From assembly GCA_026168455.1 (NCBI GenBank), contig CM047426.1, forward strand, positions 74,985,986-75,049,985: a stretch of 64,000 nt of DNA, read 5' to 3'. The DNA comes from Theocolax elegans (taxonomy: Eukaryota > Arthropoda > Insecta > Hymenoptera > Cerocephalidae). The notes beneath the pieces were generated by a model. The model was not told where the DNA came from and ran no database searches. It saw nothing but the letters and a program-made list of their open reading frames with translations. Shown here in pieces: positions 1 through 12,200 of this stretch (the first letter of the stretch is position 1; every line of letters begins with the position of its first letter). A program made the translations under genes and the position numbers.

Positions 1-452
1 GCGCTTTCTACAAAATAAAAAATTATTTTACTTGTATTATATAAAATATTTTTAGTAGAATTAAACTAATGAAATGTGAGTATATTGCTTACGGTAACAG
101 TCAATGCGGCATTGAAATTCGTACACTTTACCTAAGAAATAAAAAATCGTTCAATTATATATATTTAGATTACTAAAATAATATTATTGTAAACTAAATT
201 TTAGAATGAACTATTGCTCAAAAGTTAATATTTACCTTGGCATTGGTGTTTATCATAGCATTCGACAAGCTTTTTCATAAGTTCTTTTTTTATTGGTTCT
301 TTATTATCATTTTCCACTTCGGTGCCTTAAAGTAAAAAAAAGATGATTATCTTGAAACGAAAAATAAAATGATAAATTTTACTCTTACTTGAATCTCCAG
401 TAACTAAAATTACTCCAAGGATTATGAAGAATAAAGTCACAAACAGTTTCAT
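1..452 (-). CDS. Small secreted cysteine-containing peptide, 3' part off window
   Basis: Minus-strand gene assembled from four short exons: 389-452, 236-325, 93-131 and 1-7 (continuing off the window). All three complete introns start GT and end AG, and the phases agree throughout (each exon ends one base into a codon). The ATG at 452 opens a run of about 19 residues, MKLFVTLFFIILGVILVTG, which is a clear signal peptide. It is followed by an acidic/lysine-rich stretch and then cysteines spaced C-x5-C-x8-C-x3-C at the visible end. The product is therefore a small exported peptide, probably disulfide-bonded. I do not recognise the family: it is not an obvious odorant-binding or chemosensory protein, and the cysteine count is incomplete because the gene is cut by the window edge. 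No ORF longer than about 30 codons exists in any one exon, so simple ORF scans miss it. The exon structure is inferred from sequence only. Confidence 0.72.
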
Positions 453-1536
453 AATTGTCTGGTATTTTTTGTTCGTTAGTGCTTTACTCGTAGCTCGAAA
501 ATCAACTTTGAACCTGTAACTGCAACCTTTTTTGTTGCGCGCGAAATAAAAAAATACGTATCGTGACTACTAACAAAGTAATATAATATAAATTGGTAAT
601 AAAACGCAGACATAAATATTTGCATATATTTTTCTTTTCTTTACAAAACGGTCAGATAGCAAATACTCGAAACGAGAATAATGATAGTAATGCGTTACAC
701 GATATATTTAAAAGTTTAAATTGTAAATGATACTAGTTTAAGCTGATTTAAAGTTAATATAACTTTCGTACTGAATTGTAGCGCAACTGCACTTTAAGCT
801 ACGAAGCCAAGAGTTATGCTTGCATTATTAATGCGAGGATTAAGCTTCGCACGCTCGTCCTCGGTAAAAAAAGCTTTTGCGGAAGGAGCAAATTGTTCTT
901 GTTCCTCTTGGTTTTTGCTTATTTTCTCAGCTCGATATTAATGGCGGATTTGCCTTGTCGCGGAGAATAGAATAATCGAGGGCAGAGCCTCTCCGGTATA
1001 CTATTTTATTTCTTCCCTTTTACTTCTTATTCACAACGATACTTATTTTACGATACTTTTATAGTTTGTACTTTTATTTCATTCTGCATAACCTCCTTCT
1101 AATTATTCAAACCTAGTTATTACGTTTATTTCTGTAAATATTTCATCGGTTTGTTGAACATTGATTAGTTTTATATATCTAACGATAACACAACGTTATT
1201 TTTCTATTTGGTTAAAACTAATAATAGTTTGAAATAAAAATTGATGATCATGCGCATTTAAAAATTTTACGAGGTTGTTTGCGTTCGCAACATATGTAAC
1301 ATTTTATTTATTCTAAAGTAATAACGAACAATGTGGAATTGTAAAATAGTATATAAGTTAGAACACAAAGAATAATTAAATACAATAAATACCTATGCGT
1401 TTATTATTAAACTATTCACATAAAATTTTTAAATCGTAATTATTTGTAATCAGTATTACGAAACACTTTAATATGCAAAAATTCCTATCATTCGACGGGT
1501 TAGAATCATGCACGTGCAAAATATTACGTAGATGTA

Positions 1537-1538
<2 letters not shown>
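453..1538. other. Noncoding upstream region
   Basis: This AT-rich stretch lies upstream of the secreted-peptide gene and probably holds its promoter; an AT-rich TATA-like region lies at about 575-600 on the minus strand. A more GC-rich patch at about 780-990 stands out from the surroundings. No coding exon is visible. Confidence 0.4.

Positions 1539-1595
<57 letters not shown>
1539..1595. repeat. Compound (TA)n(TG)n microsatellite
   Basis: Uninterrupted TA dinucleotides to 1572 pass directly into TG dinucleotides to about 1595. The short reading frame that starts in the TG tract is a by-product of the repeat. Confidence 0.95.
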
Positions 1596-4500
1596 AATTA
1601 GCGTCGTGCCCACTTTCGAATTATATACACTGGCAGTTGACTTAACCGATGCTTCGTTTTTCTTCTATTTTTCGGCTCGCTTGTTCCATCATTTTTACAT
1701 TTGCATTCTCTCCTCTGTTGAGGTTGTTCGAACCTGCCGCGCAAGACTACCGTCGAAAGTTTACTCGTGTTCGATCTGCAGATTATACGACGTTTGGCTC
1801 CAGATGCACTTTGTAAGAGTCAGGGTCATCATTGAGGTTGGGCTTTTGGCGTTACTAAAAAAGAAAAACTTATCGTGATGTACGAACACTTATTCTTCAT
1901 TCATCTTTCATTTTAATACTTATAATAATGAACGAAAGTTTCTTACGCGCAAAGTTTGATTTTAGGAAACAAATGTATTAATATTATAAAAAATATTAAA
2001 TAAGCTTTTAACTAAAAACGATGTCAAAATTTGTGGTTTGTTATACATTCAGTAAAATTAGAAAATCATATAAAATAATATAGAAATTAAGTTTTTAATT
2101 TTTGAGAGTTTAGAAAAGTATGTTTTTTTTTATCTTACACGTTCACTTATCTATATCTGCATAATATTAAAAACAAACAATTCTTATATCTATTATAAAG
2201 TTTTAAAAACATACTCGTCCAATTTCAATAAGAGTAAAATGAAAAAGAAACCGCGAAATTTAACTTTTTAAACGGCACGGAGATTAGCAACGCGTACTTT
2301 TTCTTTGGGTCTTCTCCGTTACAGCCGCCGGCGCAGGCGAAAGACGTAATTGGGAAAAAATTTAACATCCCGGCATTAGTGGCATTCCACTCCCTTAAGA
2401 CGCGCGTCGGGTTTACTCTATATCTACAGCATTGAAGTCTCGACGTGAGCGCGAGCCCCTTGTCATTAAATTCTTAATTAACTTCGACTCCTCGTCGCGC
2501 GAGCAATTCGACTTCCTGAATATTGTGAATGCCAATACCGTACAGTATATACATTCGACTGCAAGATGTTTGTTCTCAGTCTAACCCTATATCCGTTCGC
2601 TAAGAGTGAACCTACACCGTTTAACATTTCTAATGGTTAATTGAAATTGTTCGAATATTTCATTGATATTAATTATACACATTTTCTAATTAAGATCAAT
2701 AGGTTATTTATTTGACATTTATACATTTGGCATACTGTGCATAGATACTTACTGGGGAGGAAGTTTTCAGTTTCATTTCATTTTTGTCCTGTTTTTTTGG
2801 TTTATATATAAATATGATTTGCAAATTTATCAGCTTTATTATTAACTAATATCAGAGATAGAAAAATCTAGATATAAAAATCTACATACTGGGGTAAAAA
2901 TGTATTTAAAAAAACCAATGTATAGATAAGATATCTAAATATATACGTAAACTATTATTTCTTTCTAGCAAAATTCCAATGTCAGAATCTAGGTAGAAAA
3001 AGTTGCTACTAATTATCCTGAATCCAAACGTTTTAGACCATTTTTTTAATATTTGATGGATTGACCATAACATTACTTTTTAAGGTTTTCCTGTATAATT
3101 TATTTACGGAGATTAAACGGCATCGTTTTTTGTATATTTATTTTAGTTTTAATAGGACTATTATATAGGTTAAAATTAGACAAATTTGAATTTTAGCCCA
3201 ACAAATATGTATGAAAGTGAAGCAAAAGCAATTCATCGGGAGGTTGAAAATGGACATAATTGTCGCTCATTTTTCGCTTATTCTTAAAACAACCAACATA
3301 CTACTTAATTAACGAGTTACAATAAATAATAATGCGTATAATTGTTAATTACAATCGACTAGTTTTATCGATTATTTCATTATGAAAAGATAGATCGATC
3401 AAAAGATGTGTTATAATAAAACAAAAAATGGTACGCCCACCAATAGAGGAAACCGGTCAAAAACAACACTAATAAACGCTCTCGTGCCTGTTTGCTAGCG
3501 GTACAATGCGCAACAATGTCTATTTCACTCTCGAGCATCGCGTCCCGTTACGAAAATTACCTGAAAGCAATCGCATATATCAGGCATTAGGTAATAATTT
3601 ATTAAAACTAAATTATTATCCTACCGGCGGCGCGTCCTCTCTTTCTCTCTCTTTTTCTCCTTTCCTCTCTCTTTCTTCTTTAGCTCGTGACCTTGCGGAC
3701 GATCTCGCGAGATAAAGACTGCGCGAGAGGCGGTTATTTATCGTGGAGGAGCACCTGATTTACGGCTCGCCCGTTCGTAAATATCAACCCGCGAAATTTA
3801 CAGGCGACTTTTAGGGGAGCACCCCGCGAGTTTTTCCGCGGGGATCGCGTGAACCTAGTGGAATTTATTTCCTCGACGATGCGATTAAGTTTCTCGCGGT
3901 CAAGCGGTGTAACTGATTACCCACCGCCATTTTATTATATTGAAATTTTACGAGCCATCGGGAAATTGATTATTTCAGAAAAGGAAGAATGAGGGAAGGG
4001 AAGGAGGTGTTACGTTTCCGACGATAATTTCACATTTTTCATTTTTCGGCCATTCGCTGACGTTTGTTTAAATACATTTCTCTGACTATTCTTCAAACCA
4101 TTTTCAAACGTAATTACTGCAGATCTTGTATATATACACCTAATTTATGAAAGACGGGTGGATATTTTTATTTTACTCATAAATAAATATTCATCAATGT
4201 AATTGCGTAAAGTAGAAGATTAACGAGATTTAACTTTTACTTTCTGTTTCCGTATGTTTTACTATTTCGATTCGAAACAGAAGAATGTAAAAAATCTGAA
4301 GAGTTTAATCAGTGTCATAATAATATAATGAAAAATTGGTAAAACTCAGAGATATAAAGTGAAAGAAACTAAGGATAACCAATAAAGCGTTTTATCATCC
4401 AAGCCTCATAATCTCTGGATATCCATGAGGGGTATGGTATGAAGTCATAGTCTGAGCAGTACGATGCAACAACAAAGATCCTAATCCCTCCTAGTCGCAA

Positions 4501-6723
4501 AGAAAACCGAGACGACGAGGACGAGGATCTCGTTGATCGCTCGAAGGCGACTTAACCGGTCCAGTCGTCACCGGCATTATAACGGTTTCAGCGGTTATCA
4601 CATCGCGTCTTGCAACTTGCCTCTCGATTCTCCGAAAAGATATTCCATCGTCTCATCCTTGCCGATATAACCTCGATTTTTCGCATTTTTCTCCGAGCTC
4701 CGTTGCTTATCGACTGGACCGCATCGAAAATCTATTCATTTTTTTAATAGGCCGCGGCTTAATTTTGATAAATTGATCGATACATTTTCTTTTTAATTTG
4801 AATACATTTTACTAAAACAACTTTAGTTATACTATTAATCGAAGTGTATTGATAATTAAATATATTTTTACACGAATTAATAAAATTATAGTATTAATAA
4901 AGTAATACCTAACAATCTACTAATAGATACCTTTGTTATATGAAATTGTGACCTGTCGGTACATAAGTGTTTAATAACTAAAAAAATAAAATAAATGCAA
5001 TAAAAAGATAATAAATAATCGTTACAACCATAAATCCACGTTAAAAGTTTGTTTAAAGTAACTATAAAAAGCTCGTGAATAAGATTCTATTTGCAGAAGG
5101 TAAACGTAGAGACTTGGTGTATAAAGCAACTGTTAATCTTGTAAGTTTAATCGAAATGCAGCAAAGCTCCTTCCGTCCTAAACACCGTCGAGGAAAGACG
5201 CTCCAGTCTTTTCTTACCGCGACTGAGGCGCATAATTACCAACAATTACAAGAATAAAAGCCGCATTAGCGGCAGCGCCTCTCACGCTCGAGTTGCTTGG
5301 GAAAAAGCTAGGCTTGGGTTGCAGCGTAATTCACCGTTACGTTATCGATATAATTAATTAGAATTAGGCCGATTTGCGCTTTCACTACTAAAGAAAACCT
5401 GCGGGTGTCGCCTTGCTAAAGGGCTGGGAAAACCGATGCGATTATCCGAACTACTGTATTTTGATATTCCTACAGCGATATTTTTTTCTGCTTTATTGAT
5501 CAGAACAGACGTTGGAGATTAGCAGATAATGTTTTTAAAAGTGAATTTTGAGATGTGTTAAAAATTGCAAAGATTATTAAGGGTGGTTAAATTATTGCTC
5601 TTAATTAATCATTTTTTCATTTCAGAATTTATAAAATAATAAAATGATATTGTAATAATTGTAAAAAAATGTTATTTTCGAAAGCTTTATAGATAATCAA
5701 TGAATATGTATGTATGAAATGTGTATTATTCTAATTATAATTATAAATGATTTATATACCAGTTTAGCTTAATTAAAAAATGCATCTGCAACACGAGATA
5801 TACATTAAGCAATAGAAATCTTAATTTTTGCAATACAATCAATTACACATTAAATTTATATACCTTTATCGTAATTTATTAATCCACGCGAGAAAATCTT
5901 TTTTAATTAAACCGTAAAGTCTTATCACGAATAATAGCTATAAATAGCATTCGAGAAAATTCAATAGTACGTTTATAAATCTTGAAATGAACATCGATGT
6001 ATAAATCTAACTTTTTTTGCAGATAAAGTAAAAGCGTGCAATATGCTTCACGATGCTACTCTTTTTCATAAATATATATACTTATTTAAAACACGCGGTT
6101 TTCATATACTCCGCCTGGTAATGCTCCAATAAATCCTAGGCGTGCGTTTTATAGGTTAAAAATTTCTCTTACACAATTAATATTAATTAGTTGATGTGTG
6201 AAGAAAAAAATGTCCAATTTATATTCATATTTCGTTACAAATGCATTTTATTATCTGTGATATTTTATTTAGTACACTTATCTTTGATTTAGTTTCTCTC
6301 GTAAATTTATTAAATTTTTTTATCTTGTTAACAACGCGAATGGAATCGCAAATTGAAGTTTCGTCTCTTATCAATTAACAATGTTTTTCAACACGGAAAT
6401 TATAAATTACTTGCACAAATATGATTATAGAAACTATTAGTAATGTAAATAAATGATTGTGTTAATTTAAGTTTATATACATATTAAAGAATTAATTTTC
6501 TGTATGTATATATAAATTTATTTTCAGTTACATAATTTTATGCAAATAAATTTTTAGAAGTATTGCTAACCATCTCAAGCCTTTAGGATATAAAAGATGC
6601 ATGGATATAAGTATTTGACGAAATAAAGATGCTACGTTTGTCACGAGTGACGTATGAGCGCGGTCAAATTAAAAGCGCATCATGTGACGATATGAGAACC
6701 ATCCCGTAAAGAAATGTGCATAG
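1596..6723. other. Noncoding DNA with GC-rich islands
   Basis: No convincing exon is visible. The background is very AT-rich, with GC/CpG-richer islands at about 2270-2520, 3690-3960, 4430-4720 and 5160-5460. These islands could be regulatory elements, but the sequence alone does not prove it. Reading frames here are short and have no recognisable domain. Confidence 0.4.
3637..3682. repeat. Pyrimidine (CT-rich) tract
   Basis: A nearly pure C/T run on the plus strand, built from CTCT and TTTCT units, just before a GC-rich island. Confidence 0.8.
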
Positions 6724-6800
6724 ATATCGATAGCTCAGTTGGACAGAGCATCCGTCGTGAAAACGAAGGATCCGGGGTTTAAGTTCCGACCGAGTACGTT
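6724..6800 (+). pseudogene. tRNA-like relic or tRNA-derived SINE head
   Basis: A canonical D-arm/A-box segment (TAGCTCAGTTGGACAGAGC) begins at about 6730. About 40 bp later there is a B-box-like segment, GGTTTAAGTTCC, in which the expected GGTTCGA-type core has decayed by C-to-T and G-to-A changes. The middle forms a long hairpin (ATCC and TCGT pairing with ACGA and GGAT around a GAAA loop) instead of a normal 5-bp stem with a 7-nt anticodon loop, and the acceptor ends do not pair well. This is therefore not a functional tRNA. It is a degenerate tRNA or the head of a tRNA-derived retroposon; I see no clear tail. Confidence 0.5.
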
Positions 6801-8667
6801 GAGCCGTTATTATTCCGAGTCGTCCTCCGCGATAAATATTTAATTATAAAATTATTATTATTGTTATAATATAAAATTTGTTAAACGTTTATAAAATTTA
6901 TATTTTTCTATAAGTAAGCTAATTAAACTATGTATTAAATACTCAGTGTAATTTATAAATTTCTTTTAAATTCGGTAAATTACTTTTCAGATTAGAAAAA
7001 CTGTTATTCTTTGATTTAATTAAATATATTTCTTAATTGAATAAAAAATGTGTGGTTGGAGTAACAATTGCAAGGTATTTAAAGGTAAACACTTGGATTT
7101 ACAGTTCATATCTCGAATATTGAATCCTTTTGCAGAATGTACAATATTATAGTGTCCAAATTAATTTATTTAATAAATTAAGATTATATAAGGACAAATA
7201 GAATTGCAAAATTAGTCAAAAAAGAGATCGGGTAACAAAATGTCTATAATTGCGTAACTATTGTCTCCTTTTTCGCTTAATCATTTTCTTTCTCTATAAG
7301 TAATTTTCTTTCTTCCCGCTTCTTGTCTCGCTTAGTCAGTCTCATTGTCATATTGCTGTCTGAAAACTACTCGTCATCGTAGTAAAACTTGAGGTGCTTT
7401 TCCTTTGCTGCTTCACCTGTATAAACCTTGCTATCTTATTTTCCTTTAATAAAATAGTCTACTCTACGGGGAAAGCCGTTTAATAATTCAATTTGAAAAG
7501 ATGTACACTGAAAAAATGTCTGATATGTTTAATATAATACTCTTTTTAATTAAAATATATTTTTGATTTACTTTAATTTTTAACGGCTGTTCGTTATTGT
7601 TACTGTCGAGTTAAGTGTTAATTCTGAGCATCTATTGGTTGTTTTTTTAGTGTACCAGTCCGATATACTATATTAAATAATTGACCATTAACAATAGTTT
7701 TTAGCATCTCCTCTCGCTGCACTTGTCGAAATGTGGTCACGAAATCACGAACATCCGAACATCATAATAGATAGAGAGACAACCAAGTTTAATTTACTTC
7801 GACGTAGTGTCTGCCACTACACACAGTATCACCCGCCTGCAATTAAAGGAGTTGACGCCTCGATCCGAGAAAGCCAATTGGCTTACTCCGATCGAGGTGG
7901 ATACGATTTCGAGTGATGTGCTGTAATGGTAAATCCTGCGTCGAACAAACCATTCGAACCAGAGAACCTTGACTCATCTGCCTTGTCCTCGGATTAATAA
8001 GCGAATCGTCGCCCTCGCTGGGTTTGTAGGAGGCTTTGTCACGTATATATAAAGACACGGCCCTTTGCAAACGCGACTGCGAGCGGCTCTTTGGTTTGCA
8101 ACCTTGGTTTGTTAACCCTGACATAGATCGACGGTTGTGTTCAAGGGATTTGCGTGACCGATGTACGTGTTAATCTTCCTACTCGGAAGTATCATTGTGT
8201 TTCCCAAATATTTGTTGTCTTCGCTTTTTTATTGTTTATACGATTGTAATACGTTATTTTATACTTCATTGGATTTATGCGTAACACAAACGTTTTTACA
8301 ACATAATAAGTTTTATATTGTATTACTATCATTAATTTCTGTGCGAATTTTTTTTGTGCATTAATTTTATTGACATTATTATTAATTATACATTGTAATC
8401 TCGATCAAACATGTACTTTTCGATTGTATTATGTAAATTATGCTTGTAAACTTTAACGTGAAGTACATAAGAGAATATCTTAATATAAACTTTAGTAAGG
8501 AAAACTCACGTAAGATTAATACTCGCATTAAGAAATAAAACTGAGTTCAAGCTTAACTTACATACAATCTCCAACATGAAAATGTGAAATATTAATTATT
8601 GTAGTATATTTTACTAGCAAGTGTAAACTTGCTTAATAATATAATAGTACTGAGTCCATAGATAGTA
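6801..8667. other. Noncoding DNA
   Basis: AT-rich, with a GC-richer island at about 7840-8160 that has short overlapping frames on both strands and no recognisable protein. Nothing else can be supported. Confidence 0.4.
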
Positions 8668-9015
8668 TTACTGTAAATGAATGATCTCGTGAAGAAGGTA
8701 CGTAGTGCAATCCATCTTCTTCTTGTTAAATAAGCATAAAAGTCGGGAGAAAAATTGTCGCGTGTTAAAAATGAAAGTAGCCGGTTGCATCCTCAAAAGG
8801 TCCACATGCTTTCTAAAATGTTTTACTGCAGCCGTAAGGAATGTAAAGCTAGACGTTTGAATAAAAAATGAGCACCTTGACATTAACTGAAATATAACGA
8901 GATTGAACGAAGCAGCATCTGTTGCATAATACAGAGGTGTAATACATACGAGACGAAATTCAAGGTAAAAGAGAACTTGCCGATGTATACCGTGTCGAGT
9001 GCATAGGATCACCAC
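8668..9015 (-). pseudogene. Possible decayed ankyrin-repeat fragment
   Basis: A 115-codon minus-strand open frame contains two stretches spaced about 32 residues apart that follow the ankyrin pattern. The first is TPLYYATDAASFNLV, compared with the consensus TPLHxAxxxGxxxxV. The second is TFLTAAVKHFRKHVDLL, compared with TPLHxAvxxGxxxVvxLL. A preceding VLFYLEF could be the tail of an earlier repeat, and a late CTTYLLHEI could be the start of another. The hallmark histidine and glycine positions are mostly replaced, so if this is an ankyrin sequence it is degenerate. No splice signals or neighbouring repeats were identified. A chance resemblance is quite possible. Confidence 0.28.
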
Positions 9016-9178
9016 ATAAATTTAACAAAGAGGCAAGTCCCACAGTTTCGAGTCAAGCATCGCTCGCGATATTTAACGACTCGCTCGTGCGCCTCCTCGT
9101 CCCATTTTCCTATCGCGAAACTCGGTGTTTCCGAGGGTCTCTCAAACACCTGCCGTGTAAACAACGTGCAAACCTTGT

Positions 9179-9231
9179 CCCTCCCCCCCCCCTCTTCCTC
9201 CTCCTCCTCCTCCTCCTCCTCCTCCTCCTTC
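9179..9231. repeat. C-run plus (CCT)n microsatellite
   Basis: A run of C followed by about a dozen CCT/TCC triplets. It creates artefactual poly-leucine and poly-glutamate frames on the two strands. Confidence 0.95.
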
Positions 9232-12200
9232 CATTTCCGAGCCTTAGGGTAACTGTAAAAAGACCGGAGGAGGAACAATGATAGCTTCGCGGAATCGAGC
9301 GAGAGGATGAGAAAGAGATAAACCGCGAATAAGAAATGGTAGGAGCAAGGAATTACGCAAAAGTGTGCTGAGATCCAGTTCGCTAAGTCGTCGCGTTCGC
9401 GGCTTTTGTTTTACCGTTACCTTAACGATCCTGCGCGTAACTTTATGTTATATGCGCGTTAAAACGCAAAGCTGTCCTGTCCTACGTCGTCGGAAGTGAA
9501 TGGAGAGCAATGTTAGACGCGCAAAACATTCGCGACTTTCTGCGTTCCTTGCTCCAAGGAATTTTCCCCTTTTTTTTATCCCTCGTTACTTTTACGTTCG
9601 CTTTTTTCTTCTTTTTTTTTTATTAGTAACGTTCTGTAACTTCTGTCGGAGAATCGAGATCTTTGTAAATTTTTCAATCAAAATTTTTCAAATTTTTGCT
9701 GCTTTGACTTTGAACATTTTTTTGCAGATTTCTTTTCCAACTAAATATTCGATTTTTGTCCTACATTTAAAGCCACGTATAGCCTCCTGTACTACTTATT
9801 TTGTGATTATATCTCATCTGAATTTACGTTTCTTTAATCTTTGACAACGTTCTCCTAAATATATTTCTACAATTATTACAAAAACACAAATGTTTTTTCT
9901 ACGCTAAGTTTATTGTATGTTAAATTGCAATTTGCAAATAAACTTTCTAAGGTATCCATTATATCATAGTTATTTAATTAATGAGTGTCTATGCAGCACT
10001 TTTACTTTTGGATAATTTATTATGTCCAAGATATAAGAACATATTTACCTAATAATATAAATCTTGTAACCTTCAAAATGTCACGTCAGTCTTACTGATG
10101 CTATGTATTACATCGACTGACTATTAGAAATTACAGCTTTCCAAAGGATATATTTATATTTGCAACTTTATGAGAGTATATTTGTGTTTATATATCAAGA
10201 TTCGCTTCGACACATGAACTCCATTATTCTGTTGTAGTCACGGGCAAAATATTTTTCACTGTACATATTTTTATTTTATAGTAAGAATGTTTTTACGAAT
10301 GATATAAAATACGTGGGTATTGTAAAATATTACATTACTATTTTTCATCGTATATTTTATTTTCCAGTGACTCAGTGCAGGATGGATTCATATTATTTTT
10401 CCTATACGTGTTTGTTGTAGAGTTACATCGAATTGGAAATTCCTGTTATTAAATTAAGAACTTACATTGATTAAGAAATAGTGAGTTGTTATACCAAATA
10501 TTATATCATATGATATATAAAAATTATAAAAAAATAAGAATAATAATAAAAGTATTAATTGTTTAAAGCTATAGTTGACGATTAACAAGTGCAATAAGTA
10601 TATAAAAGTTGCAATTATATGTACCTCGAGTAGAATTTAGTACAAGATCGAAATAATAACTTTCCGCGCGAAATGTTCACGCAACCCCGTCATCCGTTTA
10701 GAGCAGGAGATACACGGGGGGCGGTCGATCAGTGACGTTTGTTCACGCATACTGCAGCTGATCGAACGAACCGATACTCGATCTGACGTATGTGGGACTC
10801 GATGAGCGACGGGGAGGGATTGCGTCACGTTATTATGCGCGAAAGACGGCTGATTACGGGCTAGCCGTTTAAACGCCTGTTCCGCGTGAGATTCGCGTAT
10901 GCGTATTTATTTTTCCTTTCCTTGTGGCTGGATATCTGCGGGGAACAATGTACGATGATTGAAGGTATGAATCGAGGAGGCGCTTTAAACTCCTTTCTAT
11001 GTCGCCTCTATGGTTTCTTTTCACACTGTGGTAAATTATACAGACCATAAAGCGCGTTACTTCTATATAGAACACATTGTTGGAATTTTACCGTGTTTCA
11101 AGGTGTTTAATACTGACATTGTATTTCGATGGGTGTGACATACTTAACTTTCTTGAGATTTACGATTCTTCTCTTTAGTATGCTCAACTCATTTATACAT
11201 GTAATATCGTAGTAAAGTCTATTCAAACCATAAGCATCGACAAAGTTATACTCTTATCCATTTAGAGAAGCATACTTGGACGTTTCCGACATTCACTTGA
11301 CATACAAATAATATTTTCGTTTCAATTGTTTCCGTTCACCTCGATTGTTCATTTTAATTTCTAATGGTTGATGTTCAGTAAACTTTAATAAAGAAGAATT
11401 ATTATCGCAGCTGTTGCTGTACTATATATATTTGGAAAATGCTCGATCAACATGTGAGTTTCCGGCTGAAAGTATTTACATATTAATAGATCGATCATTG
11501 CACACATACATATAGTGACTTCATTAACATCAAATAGTCCGATTAACATACACTTTATTTATAAGATTCACTGTACTAAAACAACTAGCACAAACGTTGT
11601 CTAAATGTTAAACGGGTAAAACGTGCCAATCGAATCACAATTTTTGACGATTCTAACCGTTTTTAAGTACTGGCATTTAATGAAATTTTGTAATCGAATA
11701 AATTTATTTATACAGCTCATGTAGATATTATTGTTACTTGCATTAACAAATGTTTGTTCAACGTTTTGGTCATATTTATAAAATAACGGAATAGGTAAAA
11801 AAATATTTTTTCGTTTTCAATAAAACTACTTTTGGAAGTACATCCATTAACTTTATTCTTCAAGATACAAACCAAAACTGCTTACTGTCAATCCCTTTGA
11901 CCTTTGATGGAATACAACTCCATATACCTCTGTATCCCTTTCAAAGTAACGAAGCTGAAGTCGAGAAAAATAGACTCGAATCCCTCGATTGCTTTTCTCT
12001 CCGAGGTTCGAATCCCGCCACGGTCCAATGAACGTCGATTCCTTTTTTATCTGCCCTTGCAGTCTTTTTATTTGAAAGATCATCCGAGCGAGTTTCGAGT
12101 TTGATTAGAATTCTCGATTTGGTACTGAAGGTTAATTCGCTGTTTACCAGACGCGATGATCTTGCATTTTTATTATTTACAATCGGAAATTGTATCGGAA

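Noticed and set aside
9009..9281. Poly-glutamate and poly-leucine frames
   Set aside because: Created by the CCT microsatellite at 9179-9231.
11995..12030. T-arm-like motif GGTTCGAATCCCGCC
   Set aside because: No D-arm, anticodon stem or acceptor pairing upstream; not a tRNA.
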